From a virus, in IMG/VR virus record IMGVR_UViG_3300006919_000570, positions 1 to 21,232 of that record: a DNA stretch of 21,232 nucleotides, one strand, 5' to 3'. Of the stretch, positions 1 to 8,038 are shown in pieces. The position numbers and the translations under genes are program-made. Each line of letters begins with the position of its first letter. Position 1 is the first letter of the stretch. Below the pieces are notes generated by a model. That model was given only the letters and a program-made list of their open reading frames with translations, was not told where the DNA came from and ran no database searches.

Positions 1-1237
1 CACCAGACTTAGCATCTTTCTGTGAATCCATAGGGATACACATTCCGTAACCATTGTAGTTAAATCCAGTACCACCTAACAAGTCAGGACGATTAAATAG
101 GTCATAAGTTTTCTTGTGGAAAGTATAACCACCACGAGAGAACGAGTTAAAACCTAAGTTCAACGCCATATCTTTGTTGTTAGCGAAAGTACCATAGTTA
201 GCACCACCAGCAGCGTAAGCTCCTTGTGCAGCTAATAAGTCATCAATATCTAAAGATAAGTTAATACCAGCGTAAAGAGCCATTTCTTTTGAACCTCTGT
301 ATTTATCTAAAGACTTAACAGCAGCGTCAAAGTCAGCCATTGTAATTGCTGAAGAACCAAGATCCATAGTTTGACCTTTGTTTTCAATAAATGGTAAAAG
401 ACCTTCAGTTGTAGAAATACCAGTAAGGACTGCAGCAGCAGATCCATCAGTATCAGTATCATCAGAAGTTAATGTTCCATCACCTGATTGTCCAATAATC
501 ATTGCTAATTCAGCATAGTCTTGAAAACGTTGGTAAGTATCAGCCTCACCTTGTAAGTACCATAAGTAACCAGTACCCATCTCAGGAGAGTTAACTTTTA
601 CATAAACAGCGTTAGTTGCCTCAGAACCAGAAACAGTGAAAGATTCTTTAATAATCTGACATTTGTTTTGGTATTGAGTTACACGAGGTGTAATACCAAC
701 TGGTTGACCACTTCTTTCAGCATAAGCATTACCTACTACAGCATAAGCTTGTGAAGAAGCAGAAGAAGGAATACCACCATTCATGTTTTTAACTGTAAAG
801 TCATTATCTGCTAATCCTGCTGTTACATATAACATAGTACCATCAGCACCTAGAATTAAATCACCATCTCTTAACGCTACGTTACCAGTATCTGCACTTC
901 CTGTATCAGTAAAAGCTGCAGCCATTCGTAATTCATTTCCAGAAATATCAGCTTCAAAATGGTTGTGAAGAAGAGTTTCCTCATAGTGCTCAAAAGTTTG
1001 AGATGTTGTTTCTTTTTTAGAACCTAAAAGTTCCATCAATCCAGTGATACCTTGATCACCGTATCGTTTAATTAGTTGCTCATCTACATCACGTTTATGT
1101 AAAGGTACGTTTGCTGCTGTTCCGTCAGAAGACGCTAACAAAGAAGCACTACCAACATAGTTAGATGTAGTTGCAACTGCCACATTAGAAGGAGTAGGCA
1201 CCATTGTTGGTGACGATCCTAGACTTACTGTTGCCAT
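1..1237 (-). CDS. Major capsid protein, 3' end cut by the window
   Basis: The frame is open from an ATG at 1237 to the window edge and gives 412 residues without a stop; the C-terminus lies outside. I translated it by hand. It starts MATVSLGSSP and contains a segment around residues 45-95 (HKRDVDEQLIKRYGDQGITG, then a HYEE stretch) of the kind I associate with capsid proteins of marine and crAss-like phages. The rest is soluble, rich in Gly, Ala, Thr and Asp, with no membrane segment. It is the last visible gene of the terminase, portal, scaffold-like, capsid series, the usual place for the shell protein. The 39-bp spacer upstream is almost pure A/T and has no Shine-Dalgarno site. The capsid call rests on gene order and general resemblance rather than a catalytic signature. 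Confidence 0.8.
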   Translation of the reverse strand, partial: MATVSLGSSPTMVPTPSNVAVATTSNYVGSASLLASSDGTAANVPLHKRDVDEQLIKRYGDQGITGLMELLGSKKETTSQTFEHYEETLLHNHFEADISGNELRMAAAFTDTGSADTGNVALRDGDLILGADGTMLYVTAGLADNDFTVKNMNGGIPSSASSQAYAVVGNAYAERSGQPVGITPRVTQYQNKCQIIKESFTVSGSEATNAVYVKVNSPEMGTGYLWYLQGEADTYQRFQDYAELAMIIGQSGDGTLTSDDTDTDGSAAAVLTGISTTEGLLPFIENKGQTMDLGSSAITMADFDAAVKSLDKYRGSKEMALYAGINLSLDIDDLLAAQGAYAAGGANYGTFANNKDMALNLGFNSFSRGGYTFHKKTYDLFNRPDLLGGTGFNYNGYGMCIPMDSQKDAKSG

Positions 1238-1276
1238 AATTTTATAATTTTAAATAAATAATAATTAATTTTTGTT

Positions 1277-2362
1277 TTAACCAAGTATTTGTCTTCTCAA
1301 CATGTCGAGAGTTGACTCTTGTTTCTGAGGTGTGCTCTGCTTGTCTTGGACAAACGATGGGTTCTTAATCTCATTAATTACGCTCTCTGTCCCCTTGCTT
1401 CTGTACTGATTAGCTACACCTCTAACAATCTTGTCGATGTTATTTAAGATGTACATATCTGTATTGAGAGCGTCAAAGTTCCAGTCACCACTTTCGTTTA
1501 CATACTTATCAAAGAAGTTTTCTAGATCTGAGTTATAACTCTTAATCTCTTGACGAGCTTCGTCATCAAGCGTATAAGTAAACTCTTCACCTTGGTCATT
1601 CATAGAGAAAGATAAACCTTCAAGGTCATTAACCTCATTCTCCATTGTAGATAACCATTCTCCTCTGTCAGCCTCAGATACTCCAGGATCATCTGCTTGC
1701 ATTGGCATAGCATAATCCTCTTTCACCTTGTTAAAGTAATCTCTAGCAGCTCTAGCGTCCTTCGTAAGCTGAACCTTACCAGCGTTAGTGTCTCTCGAAC
1801 TATACTCCTCAGAATCTGTTTTGTATGTCGCAGCAATGTAATCATTTAACTCAGCTTCAGTTAAACTTGGATTCTCTACTCGTAGATACTCCTTCATTAC
1901 AGCGTCATCAGATACGTTGGATAAATCAACCGTCTGAGTGTTTAGGTAATCTTGAACAGTACGACCAGTGTTTTTTACATACTCATTAATAACTTGAAGC
2001 TGCTCGCTAGCAAAGTTATTGCTTTCTGTTGTTTCACCAGTGTTGTTAAAATCATCAAATGAATCTATGTCTCGCCCAAGCTTCTCGCTAAGGTATTGTA
2101 AGACAACTTGATCATCACTTAATTCTTCACCCTCTTGTGGTTGACTAGTTTGAGGTTGTTCCTCAACGTTAGTAGTTTCCTCAGTATTTAAAGAACTCTC
2201 TTCTCCTGTCAAGTCTATAACGTTAGATTGCTCCTGCGTTACAGGTTGCTCTGACTCAACTGCTTGGTTTTCATCACCAGTCAAGTCAACGATATTTCCT
2301 TGTGTTTGTGGCTGAACTACTTCACCCCCAAACTGTTTTACTAATTCGTCTCTTATATCCAT
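1277..2362 (-). CDS. Acidic scaffold-like head protein
   Basis: This 361-residue protein is strongly acidic and rich in Glu, Asp, Gln, Asn and Thr, with a low-complexity first third and helical, charged later parts. It ends in a short amphipathic tail (LDMLRRQILG). It sits between portal and major capsid protein, where tailed phages usually encode the capsid scaffold or its protease, and I see no protease motif. Two near-identical short motifs occur in the disordered N-terminus: NIVDLTGDE at residues 23-31 and NVIDLTGEE at 47-55. A scaffold or head-assembly role is inferred from position, acidity and the helical C-terminus. It could instead be a minor head protein. It has its own promoter-like element just upstream, so it and the capsid gene may be transcribed at a higher level than portal and terminase. 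Confidence 0.6.
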   Translation of the reverse strand: MDIRDELVKQFGGEVVQPQTQGNIVDLTGDENQAVESEQPVTQEQSNVIDLTGEESSLNTEETTNVEEQPQTSQPQEGEELSDDQVVLQYLSEKLGRDIDSFDDFNNTGETTESNNFASEQLQVINEYVKNTGRTVQDYLNTQTVDLSNVSDDAVMKEYLRVENPSLTEAELNDYIAATYKTDSEEYSSRDTNAGKVQLTKDARAARDYFNKVKEDYAMPMQADDPGVSEADRGEWLSTMENEVNDLEGLSFSMNDQGEEFTYTLDDEARQEIKSYNSDLENFFDKYVNESGDWNFDALNTDMYILNNIDKIVRGVANQYRSKGTESVINEIKNPSFVQDKQSTPQKQESTLDMLRRQILG

Positions 2363-2389
2363 TGTCTTAAATTTAATTACTTATTTTCG

Positions 2390-2420
2390 CAAATATAAAC
2401 TTTTTTATTATAAAGTCAAA
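2390..2420 (-). promoter_or_regulatory. Internal Bacteroidota-type promoter for the scaffold and capsid genes
   Basis: Read on the minus strand, TTTG (2420-2417) is followed after 19 nt by TATATTTG (2397-2390). This matches the primary promoter pattern of Bacteroidota, -33 TTTG and -7 TAnnTTTG with about 19-20 nt between. The predicted start is about 20-25 nt upstream of the ATG at 2362. It lies in the 62-bp gap after the portal stop codon, one of the few real gaps in the minus-strand cluster. Confidence 0.65.
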
Positions 2421-2424
2421 TTAT

Positions 2425-4815
2425 TTAACTCACTTTATCTTCAGAGCCTAAAGGACCTCTTTTACCATCTCTTTGTTCAATCATTTGAGATTGATTTATA
2501 GCAGATTGTTGCTGAACCTCTTTTCTAACACCACCTTGTATAGAGGCAGCTCCCTCTTTACCTAAGTTGCCTAGCTCTATCTCTCTAAGTCTTCTTTGGT
2601 GTTGAGCTTGCTCGAACTGCTCTTTAAGCTGATACTCCATTTGCTTTAACTGCATGTCTGCTTGGCTCTTAGCCTGAATACGAGCCTGTTCTATTTGAAC
2701 CTCTGCTTGCATCTCTTGCTGCTTAAGCTGTGCAGATTGTTGTGCAGACTGTTGTTGCAACTGAGCGTTTTGCTCTGAAGCTTGTTTTGCCTGATCCTGT
2801 TGTTCAGCCTGATACTTTTTCCTTCTTAGAATTAACATCTGATTAGCCATCTTCACATTTCTAACTGTACGAATCATTATAGCGTCCTCTAACCTTAACT
2901 CTTTCTGAGCTAAAGATACCTGAATGTTTTGTTCCATCATCTGCTTCTCCTCCTCGTTAGGTGCAACCTCTAAGGTAATACCGAACTCATGGATGGATAG
3001 CTTCTTCATCATATCTATAGACTCCATAGCTGTCTCACCAATAACATTAGCATACATACTGTGAAGACCTTTAAAGTTTACTAAGTCTTGCATCCTTACG
3101 GTAATACTCTTAGCTACTCTATTAGTTACGTTAAGGTAAGCATCATTAATATCTCTAGTAGCATTATTGGACGCTAGAAGCGATAACTTCTGAACACCCA
3201 CCAAAGCCTCACTAGATGGTTTAGATGCGTCACGTGCCTCGTTAATACCTGTAACGTCACGAATCATCTGCATGTTATGGTTATACACCCCGATAAGAGT
3301 ACCGAAGTCTTTACCTATACCATTCTCTAACTCTTGTATCGGCATAGCTCCAGTCATCTGACCTTCATCGTCTATACGTCTATAATATATATTACCTGTC
3401 TGATCGTAAATTTCTTGTAACTCCATAGGGGTAAACGTACCACCGTCACCCTTAGATACGTTCTCTAAAGAACCTACCTCAAACGCAGCACCCTTTGGTC
3501 TCGCTTTAGCAAGTACGTGCTGAATCTTTAAGTGAGCTAGTTGAATCTGATCAGCAAAAGGAACCATTCTATCCACTAAAGAACGACTCTTCATTTTGTA
3601 TAGGTTTGGCTGGTAGATAATATAAGATAAGTTAGTCTCAGATAGAGCTGACTTTTTCCTAGGCATATCCTTCATTAACCCGTAGTTAAACACGTAGTCT
3701 GAACCTACTATATATTTTCCTGTATATACAACCTTTACAGTAGAACCAATAGCTTGTCTATTTGTCTTAGAGTTCTTAGGTTGTTTATAGTTGGATGCTT
3801 TCTTGTTTACAGAGTAACCACCTTTAGCGTTATCTTTCTTTTCGTATTTTAACTCGTGACTTGTAATAAACTCAGCATCTAATATATTAATACTAAACTT
3901 ATCATAATCATAGGAATTATCTCCGTTATCGTAATTAGCTGAAGTGTTAAAGTTCATTGGGTTATTATTCTTCCCAGCGTACTCGTTAGCTATATTAATG
4001 TAATCCTCCTCACTAAACTCATCTCCTGCTTGCTGTTTTAAATCAGCTATAGTCATTGAGTAAACCTCTCCTGCGTGTCTTATATTCTTATAGTCAGAAC
4101 TAGAAGAGAAAGAGGTAATAAGGTTTGCTGGGTCTACGTGACGTATCTTAACACCACTAGATGAAGATAGGTCAGTCTTAGCTGCACATAATCCCAAGAC
4201 AACTAAGTCACGAATCATGTACCTCTTAACCTCAGCGTAATCATTTATATCTAAAGTATACTCAATAGCCTTCTCTAAAGCTATCTCAACGTTTTGCTTA
4301 TAGTTAAGTGCCATAAACATCTCAACCTCTTCAGAACTCTCAGCTACAAAGCCAGTAGGAGATAATGGTATACCAGTCTCATCCTCTAGGTTATTTAAGA
4401 AATCCTTGGATAGCATCTCGCCATACATCTTCTTCTTCTTTTCTAGCCTTTTGTTTGCAGCAATAGGGTCAATAGATTGAGCCTTTATATCGTACTCCTG
4501 GTTTACCATTCCATTAACGATAACGTCAACAAACTTAGGTATTATAGATACAGGGGTCCAATCAATATTAAGGTAAGACGTGTCTCCCTCAGCATCCATA
4601 AGGTCCTTGTACTTACCAACGTCCTGATTACCTTCAGCGTAACTTCTATTCCTAGAGTACCTTAGCTTTTTATCCCTAAAGTAAGCATCACTATTGTTAT
4701 GCCACTCGTAGTACATAGCTCTGAAATAATTTAAACCATAAGCTTTCGATGCCTTCTCTTCGTTTGTAGATAAAGGAGATGGGTAGCCGTTTGATTCTTG
4801 TTTCTTGTTAAACAT
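2425..4815 (-). CDS. Portal protein
   Basis: This 796-residue protein is the expected product between large terminase and the head genes. The portal forms the dodecameric ring at the capsid vertex through which DNA is packaged and to which the tail attaches. The N-terminal two thirds is a mixed helical region with stretches such as KFVDVIVNGM, RDLVVLGLCA and KIRHVDPANLI that fit the clip and wing fold of long portals. Residues of roughly 660-755 are a nearly unbroken Gln/Glu/Ala/Lys-rich coiled coil, which would form the barrel extending into the capsid. The length and Gln-rich tail are like portals of crAss-like and related Bacteroidota podoviruses. The start ATG lies 2 nt after the terminase stop. 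The call rests on context, length and tail character. Confidence 0.85.
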   Translation of the reverse strand: MFNKKQESNGYPSPLSTNEEKASKAYGLNYFRAMYYEWHNNSDAYFRDKKLRYSRNRSYAEGNQDVGKYKDLMDAEGDTSYLNIDWTPVSIIPKFVDVIVNGMVNQEYDIKAQSIDPIAANKRLEKKKKMYGEMLSKDFLNNLEDETGIPLSPTGFVAESSEEVEMFMALNYKQNVEIALEKAIEYTLDINDYAEVKRYMIRDLVVLGLCAAKTDLSSSSGVKIRHVDPANLITSFSSSSDYKNIRHAGEVYSMTIADLKQQAGDEFSEEDYINIANEYAGKNNNPMNFNTSANYDNGDNSYDYDKFSINILDAEFITSHELKYEKKDNAKGGYSVNKKASNYKQPKNSKTNRQAIGSTVKVVYTGKYIVGSDYVFNYGLMKDMPRKKSALSETNLSYIIYQPNLYKMKSRSLVDRMVPFADQIQLAHLKIQHVLAKARPKGAAFEVGSLENVSKGDGGTFTPMELQEIYDQTGNIYYRRIDDEGQMTGAMPIQELENGIGKDFGTLIGVYNHNMQMIRDVTGINEARDASKPSSEALVGVQKLSLLASNNATRDINDAYLNVTNRVAKSITVRMQDLVNFKGLHSMYANVIGETAMESIDMMKKLSIHEFGITLEVAPNEEEKQMMEQNIQVSLAQKELRLEDAIMIRTVRNVKMANQMLILRRKKYQAEQQDQAKQASEQNAQLQQQSAQQSAQLKQQEMQAEVQIEQARIQAKSQADMQLKQMEYQLKEQFEQAQHQRRLREIELGNLGKEGAASIQGGVRKEVQQQSAINQSQMIEQRDGKRGPLGSEDKVS

Positions 4816-4817
4816 AT

Positions 4818-6908
4818 CTATCTTAGTTTTTTACTATACATCCCCTTATTGTTATACTTCTTAACTAAAGGTGATGATATTTTTAATTCTTGCTTTGGTT
4901 TAATATATTTCTGAGAAGCTAGTAAAGCTAATGATGAAGAAATACTAGCATCGTATTTTGTTCTATTATCTATCTCGAACCTGCTCCAGTCATCAAGTAA
5001 AGTGTTAAAGTAACACCTTCCCATCTCGCCTGTATCAGGAGTTATACCCACGTGATCATATATATAGGTTGCTATAGCTTCTGCCTGAGCATTTATTACA
5101 GCAGCTCCAGAACCAGGTATACCCTTTGTCTTTTGCTTTCCTTTACTCCACTCTGTGTGAGTCATTTCTGGTCTATCCATAAGGTACTCATAGTAACCCC
5201 TATTCTCGAAGTACTTAAGTATACCTACCTTGTTATTCTCTACCAGTATCTGACAACCGTAGAAGACACACATCTTAATCATGTCCTCGTAGAATATCTC
5301 CGACTTAGGTGGTCTATTAATGTACTCACATACAAACTGCATAGACGCATCACTCGACATACTGAACTTATGGAATACATGAGCAGCAGCGTCAGATCTC
5401 CTACCATCAGTAGTGGTGTCATGGTCATAAGGGTCACACCCTGCAACCAAGCTATCGGACTTTCCAGGGAATTTCCTGTTGAATCTAGAAGAGATAACAT
5501 TCTGCTCTCCAACTTCTGGGACCCAACTAATTTCCCACTTACCTTTTCTGTGTGGTACCCAAATAACTTCGCTATCTCTGTTCCCACCCTTCCATATAAA
5601 CTCACCCCTTGTTGTAGTTACACTATTAACCTCGTTGTAATCCATCTGTTGATAGATCTTTTCTACGTCAAAGATACAACTTTGAGTGTCATTTCTAAAA
5701 GCTTCTTCTATAGTAAATGGAAATTGTCTTTTAAATTCTGATAACGCTGTGGTATCATTCTTTAAAGCTTCCCTTCTATTTTGTATGTAATCCTTAGCAC
5801 CTACGTCTATTAACATATCATCCACACCCATCGCAGGCTTCTCAGGAGTATCTATTATAGAGTTACCATACTCATCTATAAATCCCTCTAGGTTATCGTA
5901 AGCAGGTATAAATAACTTGTATAGCCCACTCTTAGTCCTACCGTTGAGATCTTTTTCACTCATGTTAGAGTCATAGAATATATCCTTGTACTCTGAACCA
6001 CCATCCTGCAACTTGTTAGCAGTAGAGCCCATCATACATTTACCTACAATCTTTCTACCTAGTAACAGACAGGTTTGTGTTACACTCCAGTTCTTCTTTA
6101 TAGAGTTCTGACCAATCCACTTAGCAGCTTCATCATGAACTAGAAGTTTTAACTTCTCACCATCGTAACTGTTATCACCAGTGTTCTTCCAATCTATACT
6201 AGAGTTCAAAGCTTCAGAGTTCTCTATGTGTTTCTGATTCTTTGTTATCTTCTTAGCAGGCTCTCTAAAAGCCAACTCTACACGAGGGTTACTAGAACCA
6301 TCTTGTATTGGTTGAAAAAAGAATGGGTAGTTACGATATATACGCACTACCTTATCAGTAAACATAGTCTTAGCATCTGCACCAGTCTTTGATAATATAC
6401 CAAACCTACTCTCGTAAGTCATGGTAGATAGGTTGACTGTTTCACTACTAGCCATATAAGAAAAACCACTACGTCTGTTCTTAAGAAAACACATTCCGTA
6501 AGAGTTCTTATCTAATTTACACGCTTCCCAAAAAATAAAGAACGTTCTGTTAGCAGCCCTGTAATCAGGATAACCAACATCTATTTTACTCCACTGGATA
6601 AACATATAGTGTGACCCAGTAATGTACGTAGGAACTCCGTTGTTATAAAACCATAACCCCTCCATTCTACGTCTAAACTCTTCCTCTATGTAATCTACAA
6701 AGTCAGAAGCGTTCTCCCTTGTTAAAGCCTTTGGTGGTTGAAGTCTAGTCCACTTCTGCTTTGCTTTGGGTAGGTCGTGGTAAAGTATATCTTTATTATA
6801 CCTAGGTCTTTTAGGTAAGACAATCTTTAAATTGTCAAACTCCATTACCTCACCAGGACTGTCTTTAATTAAATATATCGTATTATTTTCTTGCATACTT
6901 TTCTGCAA
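4818..6908 (-). CDS. terL: Terminase large subunit (packaging ATPase and nuclease)
   Basis: This 696-residue protein is the packaging motor. The N-terminal ATPase has a Walker A-like segment FLKNRRSGFS (residues 141-150), a Walker B LKLLVHDE ending in Asp259-Glu260, and a coupling-type segment KCMMGSTANKL (290-300). The C-terminal RNase H-like nuclease starts at VAGCDPYDHD with Asp492 as the likely first metal ligand, continues with ILVENNKVG (Glu557 a likely second), and has a late YDASISSS segment for the third acid. The Walker A is the degenerate Arg-Arg-x-Gly form found in many large terminases. The ATG at 6908 overlaps the previous gene by 26 bp; a Met at codon 5 is an alternative start. 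It is followed 2 bp later by portal. All hallmarks are present, so this is one of the firmest calls here. Confidence 0.95.
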   Translation of the reverse strand: MQKSMQENNTIYLIKDSPGEVMEFDNLKIVLPKRPRYNKDILYHDLPKAKQKWTRLQPPKALTRENASDFVDYIEEEFRRRMEGLWFYNNGVPTYITGSHYMFIQWSKIDVGYPDYRAANRTFFIFWEACKLDKNSYGMCFLKNRRSGFSYMASSETVNLSTMTYESRFGILSKTGADAKTMFTDKVVRIYRNYPFFFQPIQDGSSNPRVELAFREPAKKITKNQKHIENSEALNSSIDWKNTGDNSYDGEKLKLLVHDEAAKWIGQNSIKKNWSVTQTCLLLGRKIVGKCMMGSTANKLQDGGSEYKDIFYDSNMSEKDLNGRTKSGLYKLFIPAYDNLEGFIDEYGNSIIDTPEKPAMGVDDMLIDVGAKDYIQNRREALKNDTTALSEFKRQFPFTIEEAFRNDTQSCIFDVEKIYQQMDYNEVNSVTTTRGEFIWKGGNRDSEVIWVPHRKGKWEISWVPEVGEQNVISSRFNRKFPGKSDSLVAGCDPYDHDTTTDGRRSDAAAHVFHKFSMSSDASMQFVCEYINRPPKSEIFYEDMIKMCVFYGCQILVENNKVGILKYFENRGYYEYLMDRPEMTHTEWSKGKQKTKGIPGSGAAVINAQAEAIATYIYDHVGITPDTGEMGRCYFNTLLDDWSRFEIDNRTKYDASISSSLALLASQKYIKPKQELKISSPLVKKYNNKGMYSKKLR

Positions 6909-7170
6909 AAGAACCTTTAAAATCTTTTTTGTCTTCTATCAAAGAAGAACCATCCTTAATTCTATCCTCTAGGTTTTTAATCCCTAAAAGTATCTCTTGA
7001 CAATCTTCAAAGCATTCTCTTTTTGCTTTAATAGCTTGTCTTCTCTTTGCGTCATCTTCCTCTAGTAATGGTTTACTTATCTCTTCTATAAGAAGGTCTA
7101 TAGCTCCCTTACTTGCCTCTATAAGCCTCTCTAAGGTGTTTAGAGCGTAGTCTTTATTGTTATCTATCAT
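6883..7170 (-). CDS. Small charged helical protein beside terminase
   Basis: This 95-residue, predominantly alpha-helical protein has alternating acidic and basic residues, two cysteines (in KRECFEDCQE) and no membrane segment. It overlaps the co-chaperonin gene upstream by 11 bp and terL downstream by 26 bp, so translation is probably coupled. A small subunit of terminase would be expected in this place, and size and helicity are compatible with one, but I see no DNA-binding helix-turn-helix that would prove it. It may equally be an unrelated morphogenesis factor. Confidence 0.7.
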   Translation of the reverse strand: MIDNNKDYALNTLERLIEASKGAIDLLIEEISKPLLEEDDAKRRQAIKAKRECFEDCQEILLGIKNLEDRIKDGSSLIEDKKDFKGSFAEKYARK

Positions 7171-7729
7171 AAGAAGCTAATATATCAACGTTACGCATGC
7201 GTAGAAGCTTTTTACCATCTATATCCATTTCGTACTCAGAGTTCTCACTCCACATAACTCTATCTCCAATTTTAACTCCCTGGTCTTTTACCCAATCGTT
7301 AATAATAACTGCAGTACCATGGAGCTCCACCTCAGAAGGGGAAGTTTCTAAGAATATTCCAGACTCTGACATTTCAGCCTCCTTCATCTCTTGCTCCATA
7401 AAGTTCCATACCCCAATTGGTGTATATTCTCCCTCCCTTTCTATAAGGTATATCTGCTCTATATAAGCCTGATATATGTTATCCTTGTCTGCGTGATTAA
7501 CATGATTAGTAGGTGTAGCGATAAAGTGGTGAAACCATACCTTATCTCCTTCCTGTATACCTGAATCACTAGTGTCAAGGGTTGGTGTTTTATACACCGT
7601 ACCGTATTGTCGGGCTAGCTTCATAGGATCGTAGGATGTATCTCTGTACATCTCCTTACCATTTAATAGTATTGTATCCTCTGTTTCTTTTTCTACCTCT
7701 ATCCAGTAGAGATCTTTAATTGGCTTCAT
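7160..7729 (-). CDS. GroES-like co-chaperonin with two tandem domains
   Basis: This 189-residue protein appears to hold two GroES-like beta-barrel domains in one chain. Domain A (about residues 5-97) has YGTVY at 42-46, GIQEGDKVWF at 57-66 and ends IEQIYLIE. Domain B (about 105-187) has HGTAVI at 137-142, GVKIGDRVMW at 151-160 and DGKKLLRMRNVDILA at 171-185. The G-D-x-V core and the D-I-L-A end are hallmarks of GroES. Phage co-chaperonins such as T4 gp31 replace host GroES on GroEL to fold the capsid protein, and this gene sits in the head-gene cluster, so that role is inferred. A normal GroES has about 95 residues, so this one is a duplicated, fused form. Domain A has a long insertion near residues 70-85, where a mobile or roof loop could lie. 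Confidence 0.7.
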   Translation of the reverse strand: MKPIKDLYWIEVEKETEDTILLNGKEMYRDTSYDPMKLARQYGTVYKTPTLDTSDSGIQEGDKVWFHHFIATPTNHVNHADKDNIYQAYIEQIYLIEREGEYTPIGVWNFMEQEMKEAEMSESGIFLETSPSEVELHGTAVIINDWVKDQGVKIGDRVMWSENSEYEMDIDGKKLLRMRNVDILASYDR

Positions 7730-7740
7730 CTTTTTTTCTT

Positions 7741-8016
7741 TTACTTTACTTCGTAGTCATCTAGGACATCTGTATTGTACTCTATAGCTGTTGGCTGGGA
7801 GAAGAACCTTTTCCAAGGTCTAGAGAACTCCTCCGCTTCTTTCTTTATATATACATCGTAGACTACCTGTTGGTGTTTATACCAAGCTGCTTCGTCTTGT
7901 ATGATTGCTGTTATCTTTAAGGAACCACCTAACATTCGTTGACCTACTTGGTAAGTCAATCCCTGCTTTAAGTCCCCTATTGTAATCTTTCTAATAATAG
8001 GGTTAATTGAATCCAT
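7741..8016 (-). CDS. Small protein of unknown function
   Basis: I do not recognise this 91-residue soluble protein. It has an even mixture of hydrophobic and charged residues, an N-terminal segment INPIIRKITIGDLKQG, a Gly-rich turn and an aromatic C-terminal half (SRPWKRFFSQPTA), suggestive of a small beta-rich fold. It lies between the fibre-like gene and the co-chaperonin, with an AT-rich 22-bp leader containing a run of eight or more A residues on the coding strand. It is counted as a real gene because it fills its interval exactly, in the same orientation as its neighbours. Confidence 0.65.
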   Translation of the reverse strand: MDSINPIIRKITIGDLKQGLTYQVGQRMLGGSLKITAIIQDEAAWYKHQQVVYDVYIKKEAEEFSRPWKRFFSQPTAIEYNTDVLDDYEVK

Positions 8017-8038
8017 TTTAATTTAATTTAGTTTTTTT

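Noticed and set aside
5279-5605. A 108-codon minus-strand frame inside terL
   Set aside because: It is another frame of a well-supported gene, has no start context and no sensible fold.
5052-5741. A 229-codon open frame on the plus strand opposite terL
   Set aside because: It is antisense to the terminase nuclease region, is rich in Ser, Tyr, Leu and Cys with no recognisable domain, and terL is certain on the other strand.
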